NCBI RefSeq assembly: GCF_017591425.1
Contig: NW_024467106.1
Coordinates: 28,634,501-28,698,500, forward strand
DNA from: Ochotona curzoniae
Taxonomy: Eukaryota; Chordata; Mammalia; Lagomorpha; Ochotonidae
Length of the DNA: 64,000 nucleotides
Direction: 5' to 3'
The notes beneath the pieces were generated by a model. The model was not told the DNA's origin. It saw nothing but the letters and a program-made list of their open reading frames with translations, and did no database searches. The position numbers were made by a program, and so were the translations under genes. Below, one piece after another: positions 62,671 to 64,000 of this stretch. Positions within the stretch are counted from its first letter, which is position 1, and the number at the start of each line of letters is the position of its first letter.

Positions 62671-63846
62671 GTCCCAGGAGCAGTCCCGACCACGGTTCTG
62701 TGGCCGGACACAGCCATGCTGTCCCAGGCAGAAATCCATGCTCCCCCACCCCTTGAAGTCCTGCCCCATCACCTGGGCTGCTGGTGTTGCGCGGCCTCCC
62801 CACTCATCCACCAGGCCCTTTGCGATGCCTATTCTTGTCTTGCAATGGGAAGGCTGCTCAAGACTGTGCTGGAAGCCTCCCCAGCAGCACTGGGGAAGAT
62901 GATAAGGAGGTTGCTCTTTGGGAATTTCACCCATGGGAGGGATCTCTTTCTAGATCTAGAGTCTCCCGGTGTTTTCTGGCTTGCCTGCTGCTTCCAGAGC
63001 TCCCCTTCCCTGGCCCACCAGTGCTCTGTGCTACGGCTCCCGAGGAAACAGTTACGGGGGTACAAGAACTTCAGCCTTGCCATTGTGAAAACACAGGCAG
63101 GCAGGACCCAGATGCTGGCATAAGTCACAGCTGGTAAATGGGTGCCATGCTGAAGTCTGCTCTGTTGGAAACGCCCTGGCTGCTTGGATGTGCTCCCCTT
63201 TCTTCCTTCCAAACCATCTGATCATCCAGAGACAGAAACACTGAACTATGCTTAAGGCAAAAACTCCTGGGCTCATGCCAGTTCCACTCCTGAGGTACTG
63301 GTGAGCTTGAACTAGGCTCTGTTCCCCTTACCCTAATTCTGCACCCTCCTCCAGTTCAGTCCCAATAGGAGGGCAGGATAAAGAGCCCAGTCTTGCAGGT
63401 CTGTGTTGTTCCAGCATTCCATGTGCTGCCAGGGACATAGGTCTTCTGGGGGACTCAGTTCAGGAACCAAGTACCAGAGAGCCGAGCTTGTGCATGCCAC
63501 AGGGACAGGCCAGCAGCCTGTGTGGGAATGCAGGGCATGTGCCAGCTCACACTTGGCAGCTGTCAGTGCCATGGGAAGCTGGCTTCCAGGGCTCAGAGAT
63601 ACAGCCAGGCCCCACCTGGTGCAGGTTCTTGGTGGCATGACCCGTGACACACTTACAGGTATCCAACTCCTTTAATGGGTGGTGGAGAAACTTGTAAGAC
63701 TGGTGAGGGTGGGGCTAGGAGAGGAGCAAGCAAGGGGTTGAGATGGCGTTGAAGTCTTCTTCACCTGCCTTCACAAAGGGTTGATGCTGGTGTTCTGGAG
63801 TGAGTGAGTTCTCGCAAGAGTGGATTGTCAGAAAAAAACCAAGACT
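62671..63846. other. Unique sequence
   Basis: About 1.2 kb without recognised repeats and moderately GC-rich. Overlapping frames (62716-63123 and 62784-63137 plus; 62829-63212 minus) compete and show no known domain. Confidence 0.4.
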
Positions 63847-64000
63847 TGGAGCTGGGTGTTGTGGCACAGTGGAGAAGATGTGGCTTGGAGTGCTCGCATC
63901 CCATTATCACAGAACCTGGGTTCAAATCCCCACCGTGCTTCTGGCCTCCCGCTAATGCCTACCTGGGAGGTGGCAGGTAAAGAATCAAGTACTTGGGTCC
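63847..64000 (+). mobile_element. C-type SINE cut by the window end
   Basis: 'ggagctgggtgttgtggcac', 'cctgggttcaaatccccacc' (B-box region) and 'caagtacttgggtcc' at the edge. The element continues beyond 64000. Confidence 0.8.

Noticed and set aside
1..64000. CRISPR array, operon, prophage or other bacterial system
   Set aside because: No regularly spaced direct repeats, ribosome-binding sites or dense coding. Repeat content is wholly mammalian.

Overview
This is a stretch of mammalian nuclear DNA with no bacterial-type gene organisation and no recognisable complete gene. The diagnostic signal is a tRNA-derived SINE of about 320-340 bp. It opens with GGGCCC-GC-GCGGTGG, has a GGTTCTAATCC-like B box, reads through a recurring GGGATCCCATATGGG block, and ends in a TCT/CTCTGTATATCTG stretch plus an A-rich tail. 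That is the lagomorph C-type SINE. The young subfamily here differs from the rabbit copies I know and fits a pika (Ochotona) better; the genus is inference. Ancient mammal-wide repeats (MIR, L2, MLT1/MLT2 LTRs, L1M) fill much of the rest.

Layout. 1-5 kb: L1M tail, old SINEs, MIRs, an MLT1 fragment, an AP-1/Ets-rich unique patch. 5-8.4 kb: three SINEs and an L1 piece. 8.4-9.3 kb: a CpG-rich block bracketed by a clear inverted repeat of about 130 bp arms. 9.3-15 kb: two different L1 3'-end families, a 95-bp tandem duplication, and a three-layer nest (young SINE in older SINE in L1M). 15-21 kb: an MLT2 LTR splitting an older LINE-like repeat, and a SINE-in-SINE nest with perfect target-site duplications (TSDs). 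22.6-24.1 kb: a second inverted repeat. 24-35 kb: L2, MIR and SINEs, including another nested pair. 35.4-35.8 kb: the only stretch I consider a plausible coding exon (minus strand), beside a compound microsatellite. 36-47 kb: low-repeat sequence with conserved-looking noncoding patches, L1M pieces and one mariner-type MITE. 47-53 kb: three MIRs in a row, L1 and L2 pieces, a long TG microsatellite. 53.1-54.8 kb: a young 1.65-kb retroposon with a perfect 15-bp TSD, inserted in an old L1M. 55-60 kb: SINE-dense, with two SINEs head-to-tail inside an L1M. 60-64 kb: a homeodomain-motif-rich patch and a second CpG island (61.3-62.0 kb).

Functionally this looks like intergenic or intronic DNA with two possible CpG-island promoters and a few candidate enhancers. 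Almost all long open frames are repeat-derived, antisense to repeats, or lie in CpG islands. Repeat boundaries were read by eye and are accurate to about 10-20 bp unless a TSD is cited. Family names for very old repeats are recognition from memory, not a search.
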